Source of the DNA: Haliscomenobacter sp.
GTDB taxonomy: Bacteria; Bacteroidota; Bacteroidia; Chitinophagales; Saprospiraceae
Direction: 5' to 3'
Assembly: GCA_016713275.1 (NCBI GenBank)
Contig: JADJPL010000005.1
Coordinates: forward strand, 124,001-188,000
DNA length: 64,000 nt
Shown here: positions 9,429 to 18,770 of the stretch, in pieces
Position numbering within the stretch: the stretch's first letter is position 1
Layout: each line of letters opens with the position of its first letter
Notes under the pieces: generated by a model
Seen by the model: only the letters and a program-made list of their open reading frames with translations
Database searches by the model: none
What the model was told of the DNA's origin: nothing
Made by a program: the position numbers and the translations under genes

Positions 9429-10253
9429 TTAGCGGACTTCAAACGTTAGCGTCCCCCAATTGGAAACATAATCCAGCTCTTTATTCGCGGAAGGAACCAT
9501 ATGGATGGTGCGGACATACCATTTCCCGTATTGGCTGATCTTCACCTTGAATTTTCCCTCGGAATCGGTTTTGAACGCTTGTTCGTTGTGGTTGTGCGCG
9601 CCGGATTCCACTTCGCCTCCATGGCTGTGTCCGTCGTCATACCCTGCATATACCCAATGCCCGGGCAAAGGCTTACTATGCTTCAATAGTTGAAACTCTA
9701 AATAATCGTTCAGTTTTTGCGTATATGGATTTTCCAGGGGCACAAACTCAACCGGGTAGCCCATAATTTTCTGGAAGTGGCCGGTTTTCATTTTACCCGC
9801 CTGAAAAACCGCTTTGACGTGTTTGGCGTATTGCTCCACCGCTGATTTGCCGAGCTGATTTGCCTTTTTACGGGCTTCCAGAATATCCCGTACGCCGTCG
9901 TGCTCCAGGTATTCATTGAACTCGTTGGCAGGAAGTTCAATCCTGCGAGGGCGAGTGGAAATCCCCGCCAGGTAAGTGCCTGAATTGCCGGTTTTAAACT
10001 TAAAATAAGAAACATTCCCTTTGTCGTACCAGTTGCTGGTATCCGGTCTGGAATAATAGTTGGGGCCATACATCTGGAAGTCCCGGATACGGTCGCGGGT
10101 AATGACATTTTCAGACTCCGAAAACGTGCCGTTATACAGAAAAACCTCTGCGTCCGAATCGGGCTTCACGTGATAACTCCGAAGTTTCAGGAAGAGGTCA
10201 TGGGAGCTGAACAGCGTAAAGAAAAGCAGCAGAACGAAAAGTTTTTTAATCAT
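9429..10253 (-). CDS. DUF4198 domain exported protein
   Basis: 274 residues from the ATG at 10253, which gives a signal peptide (MIKKLFVLLLFFTLFSSHD). The mature protein starts DLFLKLRSYHVKPDSDAEVFLYNGTF, the usual opening of DUF4198 proteins, which carry a ferredoxin-like or transthyretin-like beta domain and are often found near metal-uptake genes. A His-rich stretch (GYDDGHSHGGEVESGAHNHN, about 205-225) could bind a transition metal (inference). The end (FKVKISQYGKWYVRTIHM) is the beta-domain closing segment typical of the family. Probably cotranscribed with the DUF6702 gene. Metal and partner transporter are unknown; no TonB gene is adjacent. Confidence 0.75.
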   Translation of the reverse strand: MIKKLFVLLLFFTLFSSHDLFLKLRSYHVKPDSDAEVFLYNGTFSESENVITRDRIRDFQMYGPNYYSRPDTSNWYDKGNVSYFKFKTGNSGTYLAGISTRPRRIELPANEFNEYLEHDGVRDILEARKKANQLGKSAVEQYAKHVKAVFQAGKMKTGHFQKIMGYPVEFVPLENPYTQKLNDYLEFQLLKHSKPLPGHWVYAGYDDGHSHGGEVESGAHNHNEQAFKTDSEGKFKVKISQYGKWYVRTIHMVPSANKELDYVSNWGTLTFEVR

Positions 10254-10294
10254 AGTTCCCTTATTATCTGCATAAAAAGGAAAAAACAGGCCAC

Positions 10295-10451
10295 GGGGCT
10301 GTCTCAAAAGACCGTTTTCGCCCCTGGCGGCCAAAAAATAGTTTCTTTTTTCAATTCAAATAAAAAATTGCAGGGCAATTTTTTATTTGAATTGAAAAAA
10401 GAAACTGAAACTTCATGCCGGTGACAAAGATTGGTCTTTTGAGACAGCCCC
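10295..10451. repeat. Nested palindromic MITE-like element
   Basis: Bounded by a perfect 19-bp terminal inverted repeat, GGGGCTGTCTCAAAAGACC (10295-10313, and its complement at 10433-10451). Inside lies a second perfect palindrome: arms 10340-10371 and 10375-10406, 32 bp each, with a 3-base loop. No coding potential. It occupies the 260-bp gap between the DUF4198 and PspA-like genes. The termini recur at 58883-58962. Such ends resemble non-autonomous insertion-sequence derivatives, but no transposase is in the window. Confidence 0.85.
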
Positions 10452-10514
10452 TCCTGGCGCAGCTAATTTCGGGTCGCCAAATATCGGTAACGGGAGGCCG
10501 CACAACCCAACCGG

Positions 10515-11540
10515 CTACCCATTAAACAGGTTGTCGTATTGGTTGTCGTTGCCTTTTACTTGTTTTTCCTGCTTATCCACCGGCCGGTTCAGGTCGAGGA
10601 CATCGTCGAACTTGGTTTTGGGGCTGCCTTCCATCAACAGCAAGGTGCTTTTCTGTTCCCATTCTTCCAGCATGCGCATGCCCTGTTCTTCAAACATCCC
10701 GTTTTGCAGGTCGACGGAATCCATAAAACTGGAAGAAAGTTCCATAAAGCGCTCCATTTCGCCCACTTTACTGGCCACGTCATCTGCAATCGCCTCCATA
10801 GCCATATCGAACATAGCGCGCTTGTCGGGATCGCCGCTGATAACGCTCATTGCCGAACGCATCGCCGAATGAGACGTGCGAATGGCTTTGCGCTCTTGCT
10901 CCTTCACCTTGACCTGATCCTTGGTATCTTCCAGGAGCACTTCGCTGTTGTTGTGCATTTTGGTCAAAATGCGGTAAAGGATCTCCATCTTTTGGTAAAG
11001 CGCGCCGTACTTTTCGTTGCTCTCCTGGAGGCGGGCGGCTTTGCGGGAAGCCAGGAGCATTTGCTGATCCTTATCCGCATCGCGGGCTGCCTGAGCGAGC
11101 CGCATATTGTTTTCAATTTCCTTGGCGTTCTCCTCGATCAAGGTTTGGATCTTGCGCATTTGGCCGCGGAGCACCCCGATTTGTTTGCGCATTTTGCCCA
11201 GATTGTCTTCCAGGTCTTCCACATAGCTTTTTAGAATACCGATCGGATCGATCGTTACAAACATCCCCGTCAGAGAGCGCATCATACTTTTGTAGGCATA
11301 CCATACCAGGTTGCGCATCCGGGGGTCGAAGAACATATACAGCAATCCGGCGCCGGCAATGATCATCAGCGTCAGGTAGAGTACGTTTTTGGCCAGTTCC
11401 ACCAAAAGCGGCAAATACGAGACGAAGAGAATACCCAATCCTGCCAGAATAGCAATTAAAAAGATGGCGCCAACCAGGCCTTCGGGTCTTTTCCAGAATG
11501 ATTTCGGCTTGCCATCGCCTTGAAAATTCACATCAGCCAT
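10515..11540 (-). CDS. Membrane-anchored coiled-coil protein, PspA/Vipp1-like
   Basis: 341 residues from the ATG at 11540. Two hydrophobic helices (GLVGAIFLIAILAGLGILFV, about 21-40, and one at about 48-70) are followed by a long charged helical region. The helical part begins DPIGILKSYVEDLEDNLGKMR and continues with QMRKIQTLIEENAKEIE and LASRKAARLQE. This spacing and the DP-x4-L-x4-E-x-E start resemble PspA/Vipp1 (ESCRT-III-like) proteins, which coat and remodel membranes; here the fold would be tethered by two N-terminal membrane helices. A late segment (DKRAMFDMAMEAIADDVASK) fits the helix at which PspA ends. The family link is by eye and not certain. The next gene upstream is another coiled-coil protein. 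Confidence 0.6.
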   Translation of the reverse strand: MADVNFQGDGKPKSFWKRPEGLVGAIFLIAILAGLGILFVSYLPLLVELAKNVLYLTLMIIAGAGLLYMFFDPRMRNLVWYAYKSMMRSLTGMFVTIDPIGILKSYVEDLEDNLGKMRKQIGVLRGQMRKIQTLIEENAKEIENNMRLAQAARDADKDQQMLLASRKAARLQESNEKYGALYQKMEILYRILTKMHNNSEVLLEDTKDQVKVKEQERKAIRTSHSAMRSAMSVISGDPDKRAMFDMAMEAIADDVASKVGEMERFMELSSSFMDSVDLQNGMFEEQGMRMLEEWEQKSTLLLMEGSPKTKFDDVLDLNRPVDKQEKQVKGNDNQYDNLFNG

Positions 11541-11591
11541 GATGAATTCGAATTTGAATGATGAAAACAAAAGGTTTTAGAGCACCCTAAG

Positions 11592-12149
11592 TTATAAATA
11601 CACTTGAATGTTGTTGATATCCTGATCAATTTCGGCCATAATACTTGACAAGGTCGATTCAAACCCATCTTTAGTGGATTCGATTTTAGCCATAGCGGCC
11701 TGGATAAGGTCGTCTTGCTGGTTGATGGTAGACTGCGTCTGGGCAATCTTGCTTTCCAGTTCTTTGATTTTGGACTGGTACTCTTCAATCTGCTTGCGGA
11801 GCTTTTCCACTTCTTGTTTTTTAGCGCTAACGCGCTGATCGATCTGCTTTTGAAGGGCCGCGTTGAATTGTTCCCGTTCGCTGGTCAGAATCTTTTTGTA
11901 GTGGTCGGCCGATCCAAGGAGTTTGTCTTTATTCAGTCCGAAAGCCATAGCCGAAGCAAGCGCAGACTTATAGCGGGTGCGCTCGTCCAGCTCGACCATT
12001 TCGGCTAGAGAAGCCAGCGACTGCTTGTACTCGATGTAGTCAAATCCAGGCAAGTTGCTTTTTTCAAGGGCTTTGATCAAAAAGTCGACGCTCTTTTCAT
12101 CTAAGCCTTGCTTTTGGGCGGCAAAAAAGGATTTCAAATTCTTTTGCAT
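11592..12149 (-). CDS. Cytoplasmic coiled-coil protein, function unknown
   Basis: 185 residues from the ATG at 12149 (MQKNLKSFFAAQKQG). The N-terminal 85 residues look globular and helical; from about 100 to 165 runs an almost continuous coiled coil (KKQEVEKLRKQIEEYQSKIK, then KELESKIAQTQSTINQQ). No signal peptide or membrane segment. It is the first gene of a probable two-gene transcript with the PspA-like protein 51 bp downstream, which suggests a joint membrane-associated assembly (inference). No family recognised. A longer in-frame reading to 12284 would run into the sbcC end and lacks a plausible start. Confidence 0.6.
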   Translation of the reverse strand: MQKNLKSFFAAQKQGLDEKSVDFLIKALEKSNLPGFDYIEYKQSLASLAEMVELDERTRYKSALASAMAFGLNKDKLLGSADHYKKILTSEREQFNAALQKQIDQRVSAKKQEVEKLRKQIEEYQSKIKELESKIAQTQSTINQQDDLIQAAMAKIESTKDGFESTLSSIMAEIDQDINNIQVYL

Positions 12150-12280
12150 GTATCGTGTTGGTTTCAGTGTTCGTGGTAAGACAAAAGCCGGTAAGATTTT
12201 GCCCTCACAAATTAACGGGAAAAAATGACAAGCCGTTGCCAATTTTCGATTTTCCTTCGCAATCACCGGATAGAGACCGG

Positions 12281-15200
12281 TCAATGATCTACTACGTTTA
12301 GTTCGCTAAACCCATTGCTTTTTTTGAGCACCTGAATTTGCACCCCAATCCGTTCTTTGAGTTCTTTGACGTGGGAGATAATCCCAATGGTTTTCCCCGC
12401 TGCCTGCAGGTTTTCCAGGGTAGATAACGCCAGGTCCAGGCTGTCGTTGTCCAGCGTTCCGAATCCTTCATCGATAAACAACGACTGGATGCTGGTTTGG
12501 CCCCCTGCCAGATCGGATAGCCCCAGAGCAAGCGCAAGGCTCACCAAGAACCGCTCGCCCCCGGAAAGTGTCTGAAGGCTTCTCGAATTATTGGCCTGAA
12601 AGGTATCCAGGATTTCGAGCCCAAGATCTTCCCCTTCTTTTTTTCGGATCAGGTATCTTCCGCTCAGGCGGCTCAAGTGGAGGTTGGCCTGGGCCGTCAA
12701 TTTGGCCAAAGTAAGCCCCTGGGCAAAAACCCGAAACTTTTTACCGTCGGCCGAACCGATTAATTCATTGAGTTTGGCCCAGCGAAGCGCTTCGCGCTTT
12801 TGGCGGTCCACTGCAGATCGAAGGGCCTCGGCTTCCTTGAGGCTTAATTCTTGTTGTTCAAGCCTGGCTTTGATTTTACCCGAATCCTCCAGCAACGCAT
12901 CGATTTGCTGCTGGACCGTTTCAGCGGCAAGTTTGAGTGAATCCAGGGGCGGCAAAGGCGAAACGATCGGTTGCAGCAGTTCCTTCTTTTGCAAAATTTC
13001 TTCCCTTGCTCTCGACAATTCCGCCTCCTTGCGCAGGAACTGGCGTTCGATTTCCCGGAACCGGCTTACATCCTCTGGCCCCAGCATAGATGCCTTTAAT
13101 TCCTCTATTCCATCAAACCCAAGCCCGCTGGCGGCGGAAATCAACTTCGTTTGGAGGGTATGGATCTGTTGATCGCGTTCGGCCAAATTTCGGGTGATCT
13201 CTTCGATGCCTCCAATCTGGCCTTCCCTTTCCTTCTCCGTCTGGCCAAGAGCAGACCGGATATTCCGTTGTTCGGCTTGTTCCGCCTCCATTTGCCGGCC
13301 CAATTCCATTCGCGCCTGCTTTGGATCGCTGTCTCCAAACAGTGCCTGCCGCTCGCCGATCAGCGCATCCAGGTCCCGCTGGAGGTGGGCAACATGGGCC
13401 TGCTTCTCCTCCGCTTCCCGGTCCTTTACCTCAGCCTGGCTTCTTTTTTCCTTCAAAGCGACCTGAGCGTTATCCAGCTCCAATTTCAACAGCGCATGCT
13501 TTTCCAAATGGCGGGAATAGGACGCTTTCGCTTCCAGAAGAGCGGCTGCAAACCCTTCCGTATCTTGCGGGTCAAACGCCAAACCCAATGGGTCCGCCTG
13601 GAGGCGAATCCTGTCCTGGACCTGAGCCAGCCGGGCTTTTTTTGTCTTCGATTTCTACTCCCAACTGCTTGGCCTGACCTTCAAGACCAGAAATTTCCTG
13701 CCGGGCAGCGGCAAGCGATTTCTCCAAATCCAGAATGGCCTTTTCCTTTTGGGAAATCTGCCGTTCCAGGGAAAGAATTTTCTCCTGGAGGGTCTTTAGG
13801 GCTTCTAACTCTTGTTCCATGCGGTTCAACCTGAACCGGACCGGGGTTGACTCTGCCGTCCAATCGATTCCCAGCACCCGAAACGCGACCTGACTAAAGC
13901 GGAGTTCCAGATCCAGGACGCGGTTTTTAAACAGGGTAGAATCCCTGTACTGATCCAGCCGGAGGCCGATCTCCAAATGCCGGTTCAGAAGCTCCCGCTG
14001 GCGTTGGGCAGCAGCGGCGTGGACCGCCCGCGCTTTTTCAAACTCCTGGCGGGCCTCGTCGAGAAAGGGTTTCACCTCATGGCGCCTAAAGGGGTGGTCT
14101 GTAGAAAAACAAAGCGGGCAGGGCTGCCCTTCCTCCAGATCTGCGCGGTCCTTTTCGTAGTTGACGATGCGCTGCTGCTGGTGAACGATTTCCTGTTTGA
14201 ACTGGAGCCGGCGATCGCAGGCATCCAACGTTTCCATGGCGGAAAAAAGCGCTTTGCTTACTTCCCCATCTTCCTTTTGCAGATCGGCGAGTCCGTCTTC
14301 CCAGGCCTCTCTTTCTGCCAGCAGGGCGCGGTATTCTTTGTCCATGGCCTCCAACTCCATCAATGCCTGGCGCTGGCTTTGAAGCGTCTCGATTTCCCGC
14401 AAAAACAAATCGGCCAGCCCCTGTTCGGGATGGTATTTCTCGGGCAGGGCGGCCAGAAATTGCTCTTTTAATTCCTGGAGGATTATTTCTTCCTTTTCCA
14501 GTTGCCGGGAGGCGCTTTCCCCTGCTCTGAATAGTTCTTCCAACCGCTTTTTGGCCTGCAAAGAGGCGCCGGATGCTTTGTTTATTTCCCGAAGGAGTTC
14601 CCGCACTGGTCCAAGTGGTTGCGGATGCCCGAATACGCCAGCGGCAGCGGCGCCAGTGCCTGGTTCGTTTCCAGCCACGTCCGCTCCTCGGTTTCTGCTG
14701 AAGCCCAGCGTTTTACCTGATCCTGTAAATCCGAAACGAGCGCTTTGAGTTGGTTGCGTTCCCGCTCTTTAGCCTGAAACTCCGACCGGGCTTTCTCCAG
14801 TGGCTGCGTTCTTTCCTGAATCCGAAGGTCGAGCGCCTCCACCGATTTCCAAACCGGTTCCTGGGTCTTCGCCTGTGCTTCCATTCGGGAAAAAGCCTGG
14901 ACGGAACCATCCAGCGCCGTTTGCAGGGAAGCCAGGGAAGCGTCCAACCGGATCAATGCGTCTGCCATCGCTTTTCGGCGATCGGAATCCTTGATCTGTT
15001 GCGCTTGTTTTTCATCCAAAGTCAATAAGGAGGCATGCCATGGCGCCCCTTTTTCGTGCAACGCCAAGCGGCCGAGCTCGGAGGAGGCCTCGGAGCGATT
15101 TGTTTCCAGGATTTGAAATTCAGCTTCTATTCGGCGGCGCGCGTCTTCCAGAGCGTGCATGGATTCCCGGTCCCGGATTTGCAGAAACAAGCGCTGTTTT

Positions 15201-15913
15201 TCCTCCCCCAAAGTCTGCGCCGTTTCCTGATTATTCCGCAATTGCTGGCGCAGGAGTTCGGTTTCTTCTTCGGAAAAGAGCCGTAAGCTTTGAAGTTGCT
15301 GCTCCATTTCCCTGAGCCGTTCGGTTTCCATCCGGTTCCGGCGGTGCGCAGCGAGTGAAAGCCGGGAATAAATCTCGGTGCCGGTAATTCGCTCGAGCAG
15401 GTCGCTGCGCTGATCGACGCTGGCGTCCAAAAAGGCGGCGAAATCCCCCTGGGCCAACAGAACCGATCGTTTGAAGCGGTCGTAATCCAGGCCGGTCATT
15501 TTCTCTACCTGCACGTCCACTTCCTTGGCGCCGGTGGCCAGGAGAACGAAAGCTTCCTGGGCTGGGTCCCATACAGCCAGCTCGCGGTAGGGTTCCTGAA
15601 TTTTTCCCCCGATTTGTTTTCTTGCTCTCCGCAACGACCATTTAGCCAGAAAGCGTTTGCCTCCCTGTTCGAACTCGACCTCTGCGAGGCTTTCTGCGGC
15701 GCCATACGACATGGCTTCCTTGGTGGCAGGATTTCGCGGGATTTTCCCGTACAACGCCAAGGTTATGGCATCCAAAAGCGTGCTTTTTCCGGCGCCGGTA
15801 TCGCCGGTAATCGCAAACAGCCCTGTATTGGACAACGGCGGCAAGGTGAAATCCAGGGTTGCCGTCAACCTCAGTGAATTCAGGTTTTGTATGGTGAGTT
15901 TGCGGATGCGCAT
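12281..15913 (-). CDS. sbcC: Exonuclease SbcC subunit (two frameshifts)
   Basis: The ATPase subunit of the SbcCD (Mre11-Rad50 type) nuclease, which opens hairpins and DNA ends blocked by proteins. About 1210 residues. Visible parts: start MRIRKLTIQNLNSL, Walker A GDTGAGKST (about 36-44), Q-loop LLAQGDFAAFL, long coiled coils, the zinc-hook CPLC (encoded near 14125), ABC signature LSGGERFLVSLALALGL and Walker B LFIDEGFGTLD. Two breaks: near 14606 a missing G joins HLDQ to VRELLREINK; at 13637-13643 seven T where six are needed joins EDKK to ARLAQVQDRI. One loss and one gain keep the total in frame. The start lies two bases after the sbcD stop, so the pair is translationally coupled. Its substrates, hairpins, are abundant in this window. 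Confidence 0.93.
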
Positions 15914-15915
15914 GG

Positions 15916-17144
15916 TTATTCCTTGATTTCGTCCTCGTGTTCGGTCATCCAGGCCTGGAGTTCCTTAAAGGACGACTCTAGTTCCGGCAAGTCGTCCGGC
16001 GCTTTTCCAGCAACCATGCACCGCCTTCGAAACACTTCCAAAGGCTCCAGGGAAGCCAATTCCTCCTCTTCCGTTTTGGCGGAGAGTGCGTGGAGAACGC
16101 CATAGTCTACCCGTATTTTCATCAGGTCCAGATCCATCCCTGCGCAAAACTCCTGTAGCTCAGCATCTAATCCCGGCAAAATGGCGTCCGAACGCACCAG
16201 CACCTCGACCCAGGGTTGGAGGCCCTCCCGGGGCTGAGCGGCAAAACGGGTCAGCTTTTGGCGCACCTCCTCCAGGGTTCCCTCTATGGTTTTTAATCTG
16301 CGCTGGATCGGGATGGGGATAAACCGGACCGATTCCAGCACAGGTCCGGAATAATCCAACAAATACACGCCTTTTTCATCTTTGGTTTCGCTGAAACTCA
16401 AAGGGATCAGAGAGCCGGAATACCGCACGTGATGGATGCCGCCTACCGCCTGAGGACGATGAATATGGCCCAGGGCTATATAAGAGAACTCCGCCGGGAA
16501 GGCGTCCGCACGGATGTTCTCCACATCGCCAATATAGATATTGTCTTGTTTTTCAGAAGCTTCTGCGCCTGCGGCATACAAATGCCCCATTGCCATTACC
16601 GGAACGCCCGCCCCGGTGAACGGAGCGACCAGAGCGCCCATTCCCTGAAAATAGCCGGTGAGCGCTTCTTTTAGCCGCTCGATCCGTTCGGAACCGGATT
16701 CACCCGCCTGGCTGAATTTCAAATCCCTGTCGCGGAGAAATGGAACGGCCGCCACGACGGCTTCCAACGTTCCATCGGGATGGCGCAACGGGAGCACTAA
16801 CTCCTGTTTGTCATCCGGTGCGGCGCCAACGACATGAATATTCAGGCTTTTAAGCAGTTCCTTGGGGCTTCCAACATCCCGGGGGCGTCGTGATTGCCCG
16901 CAATAATCACCGCATGGCGGCAGGAGGTTGCCTGCAAGCGGGTAAGGAATTGGTAATACAAGCGGCGGGCGCCGAAGGGTGGGTTTCCAATGTCAAAAAT
17001 ATCTCCGGCAATAAGGAGGATTTCTACGCGCTCCTCATCAATTAGCCGAAGTAAAGCATCCAAAGCCAGCCGCTGTTCTTCGGTGCGGTCGTTTTGGAGG
17101 AAGCGCTGACCCAAATGCCAATCGGAAGTGTGAAGGATGCGCAT
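15916..17144 (-). CDS. sbcD: Exonuclease SbcD subunit (frameshifted)
   Basis: The Mre11-type manganese nuclease subunit of SbcCD. About 409 residues from ATG 17144 (MRILHTSDWHLGQ); an upstream TTG at 17159 is less likely. Metallophosphoesterase motifs are in order: SDWHLG, AGDIFDIG, IIAGNHD, MGHLYAAG and LGHIHRPQ. The break is at four G (16864-16867, plus strand); restoring one base joins MLEAP to KELLKSLNIHVVGAAP. The first gene of the sbcDC pair, ending two bases before sbcC. Very sure of family. Confidence 0.93.
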
Positions 17145-17186
17145 ACGCGGTTTGGTCAATACCAGAATGCCTGAGGTACGTCCCCA

Positions 17187-18754
17187 TTATTTCGCAATAT
17201 ACGCATTCTGCCCGGCAGTGCGTGGAGAAAGCGCTGCGGTAAGGTCATTTTCCGCAGCAACGTAGAACCTGCCGCCGGGCAGCATCAGGGCCTCCGCACT
17301 CCATAGTTCCGGGTCAGAAGCCTCTGCGGTCATTGGAAGGCGGCGGAAACCCGATTGGGCATTCTCCGAATAGAACAGCCATACCCGCTTGGCGCCCGAT
17401 ACCCTGGCAGTGATCCTCCGGCCATTGGGCATCATTTCCTGGATGGGGGTCTCGATGACCGGAGCCGGCGCGCTAACCAACGGATGCCTTTGGAAATAAG
17501 CAATTCGGGGGTGCATCAACTCCGTAATCCCCATAATTTTTTCCCCATGCGCTTGCACCGACATGGACAAATTGTCACGGAAAGCAGCCCTGGGATAAAA
17601 ATAATTTGGGTCTTTGGATACATCCGCTTCCAGAAAGTCCTGCAATTCCTCCAGCCGCGAAAGGTAAGCGTCGTTATAAAAAAAGTCCTCCAGGATAGTC
17701 CGGCAATAGGCGGTATAGATCTTGCGGTTGAGTTCGTTATCCAAAAGATGTATAAGCAGGGGCTTGTCCGGGTTGCGCTCTTTGTATTGAGCAAAAGGGC
17801 TAAAATGCTGAAGGGCCTCGTCGCTAAGGATGTCCTTTTCTGTCAACAGCCTGAATCCCCCAAAAGCGAGATTCAAATCCCAGATCACCGGGTGAAAAAT
17901 GCCCGTAGAATCCCGGTACAGGTAATAATTTTGGGCGAACCCGCCGACATAGCTGTCCAGATTGACCAGCACGTTGTTGATGGCCAGCATCCACAGCATC
18001 TGGCTGACATCCAGGATTTGTTCAATCGCTGCGGGGTTTTGGTTCAGGGTTCGGGTGAACTCGATCAGGTCGTCCCATGCCTTTTCCCCTTTCACTTCGT
18101 AGATACCCTGATAGCAAAGGGTGTCTTCGCCCAGGTAGTTAAGGGATGGCAATTTTTTGTCCGGACAGGAAGCCGGCCGCTTCCATTTCCAATCGGGCTC
18201 CCCTTTGATCAAACTGCCGGTCGTGTCGGCAAAATGATGCAGCAGGAAGGGTTTATCTACCGATTCCGTGCTGGTATATACCCCCAATACGCATCGTTGA
18301 CAAATACCTTGGCATAAGCCGCCCTTGGAGCAGGTATGTAGGTACCTGCCACTTCATAGGCAAATACCTCCCGAACCATCGAGGGGTCGCGAAACCCATT
18401 GGCGAGTTTGAGGGTGGAATATCCGCCGGGGAGCAGCAATTCGCGCTGGGTATGGTTGATTTTGATGTTGAATGGCAATTTATCCTGGCCGCTTCGGTGC
18501 ACGTTGTTGAAGGAGCTGTTGCCCTTGTAGCGGACCCCTGCGCCGGGGTATTTCTTGCCGTTTACCGCCACGTAAGCCGTGGTCAGACGGCCTTCGCCCG
18601 GGCTATCCCGGAGGGAATCCAGCGCCTCCTGCCAGTTTTTTTCCTTAAAATAGATCCGAATCTCCGAAAACCTGCTTTTATCATACAAGCCCTGGCCGGT
18701 AAGCGATAAATGCATAGCGAGAAACGACAGCAACAGGAACAGGATACGAGCCAT
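17187..18754 (-). CDS. Secreted CotH-like protein kinase, copy 1 (frameshifted)
   Basis: About 522 residues after repair, with a signal peptide (ILFLLLSFLAMHLSLTGQG). The CotH kinase domain covers roughly residues 30-370: GVRYKGNSSF, the PAPRAAYAKVFVND segment, WGVYTSTESVD and YYLYRDSTGIFHPVIWDLNLAFGG. The D of WDLN is where the family carries a metal-binding Asp. CotH proteins are atypical kinases that phosphorylate other secreted proteins in Bacillus spores; in Bacteroidota their target is unknown. A C-terminal beta domain of about 110 residues follows. The frame breaks at C5 (18281-18285); one more base restores AYWGVYTS. It lies 16 bp downstream of a second CotH gene, so they probably share a transcript. 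Confidence 0.85.
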
Positions 18755-18770
18755 AAGAAAATTCGTTGCG

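Noticed and set aside
12281..15913. Several long plus-strand frames opposite sbcC, and others opposite hemF and susC
   Set aside because: They are shadows of strongly conserved minus-strand genes; their predicted products have no recognisable domain.
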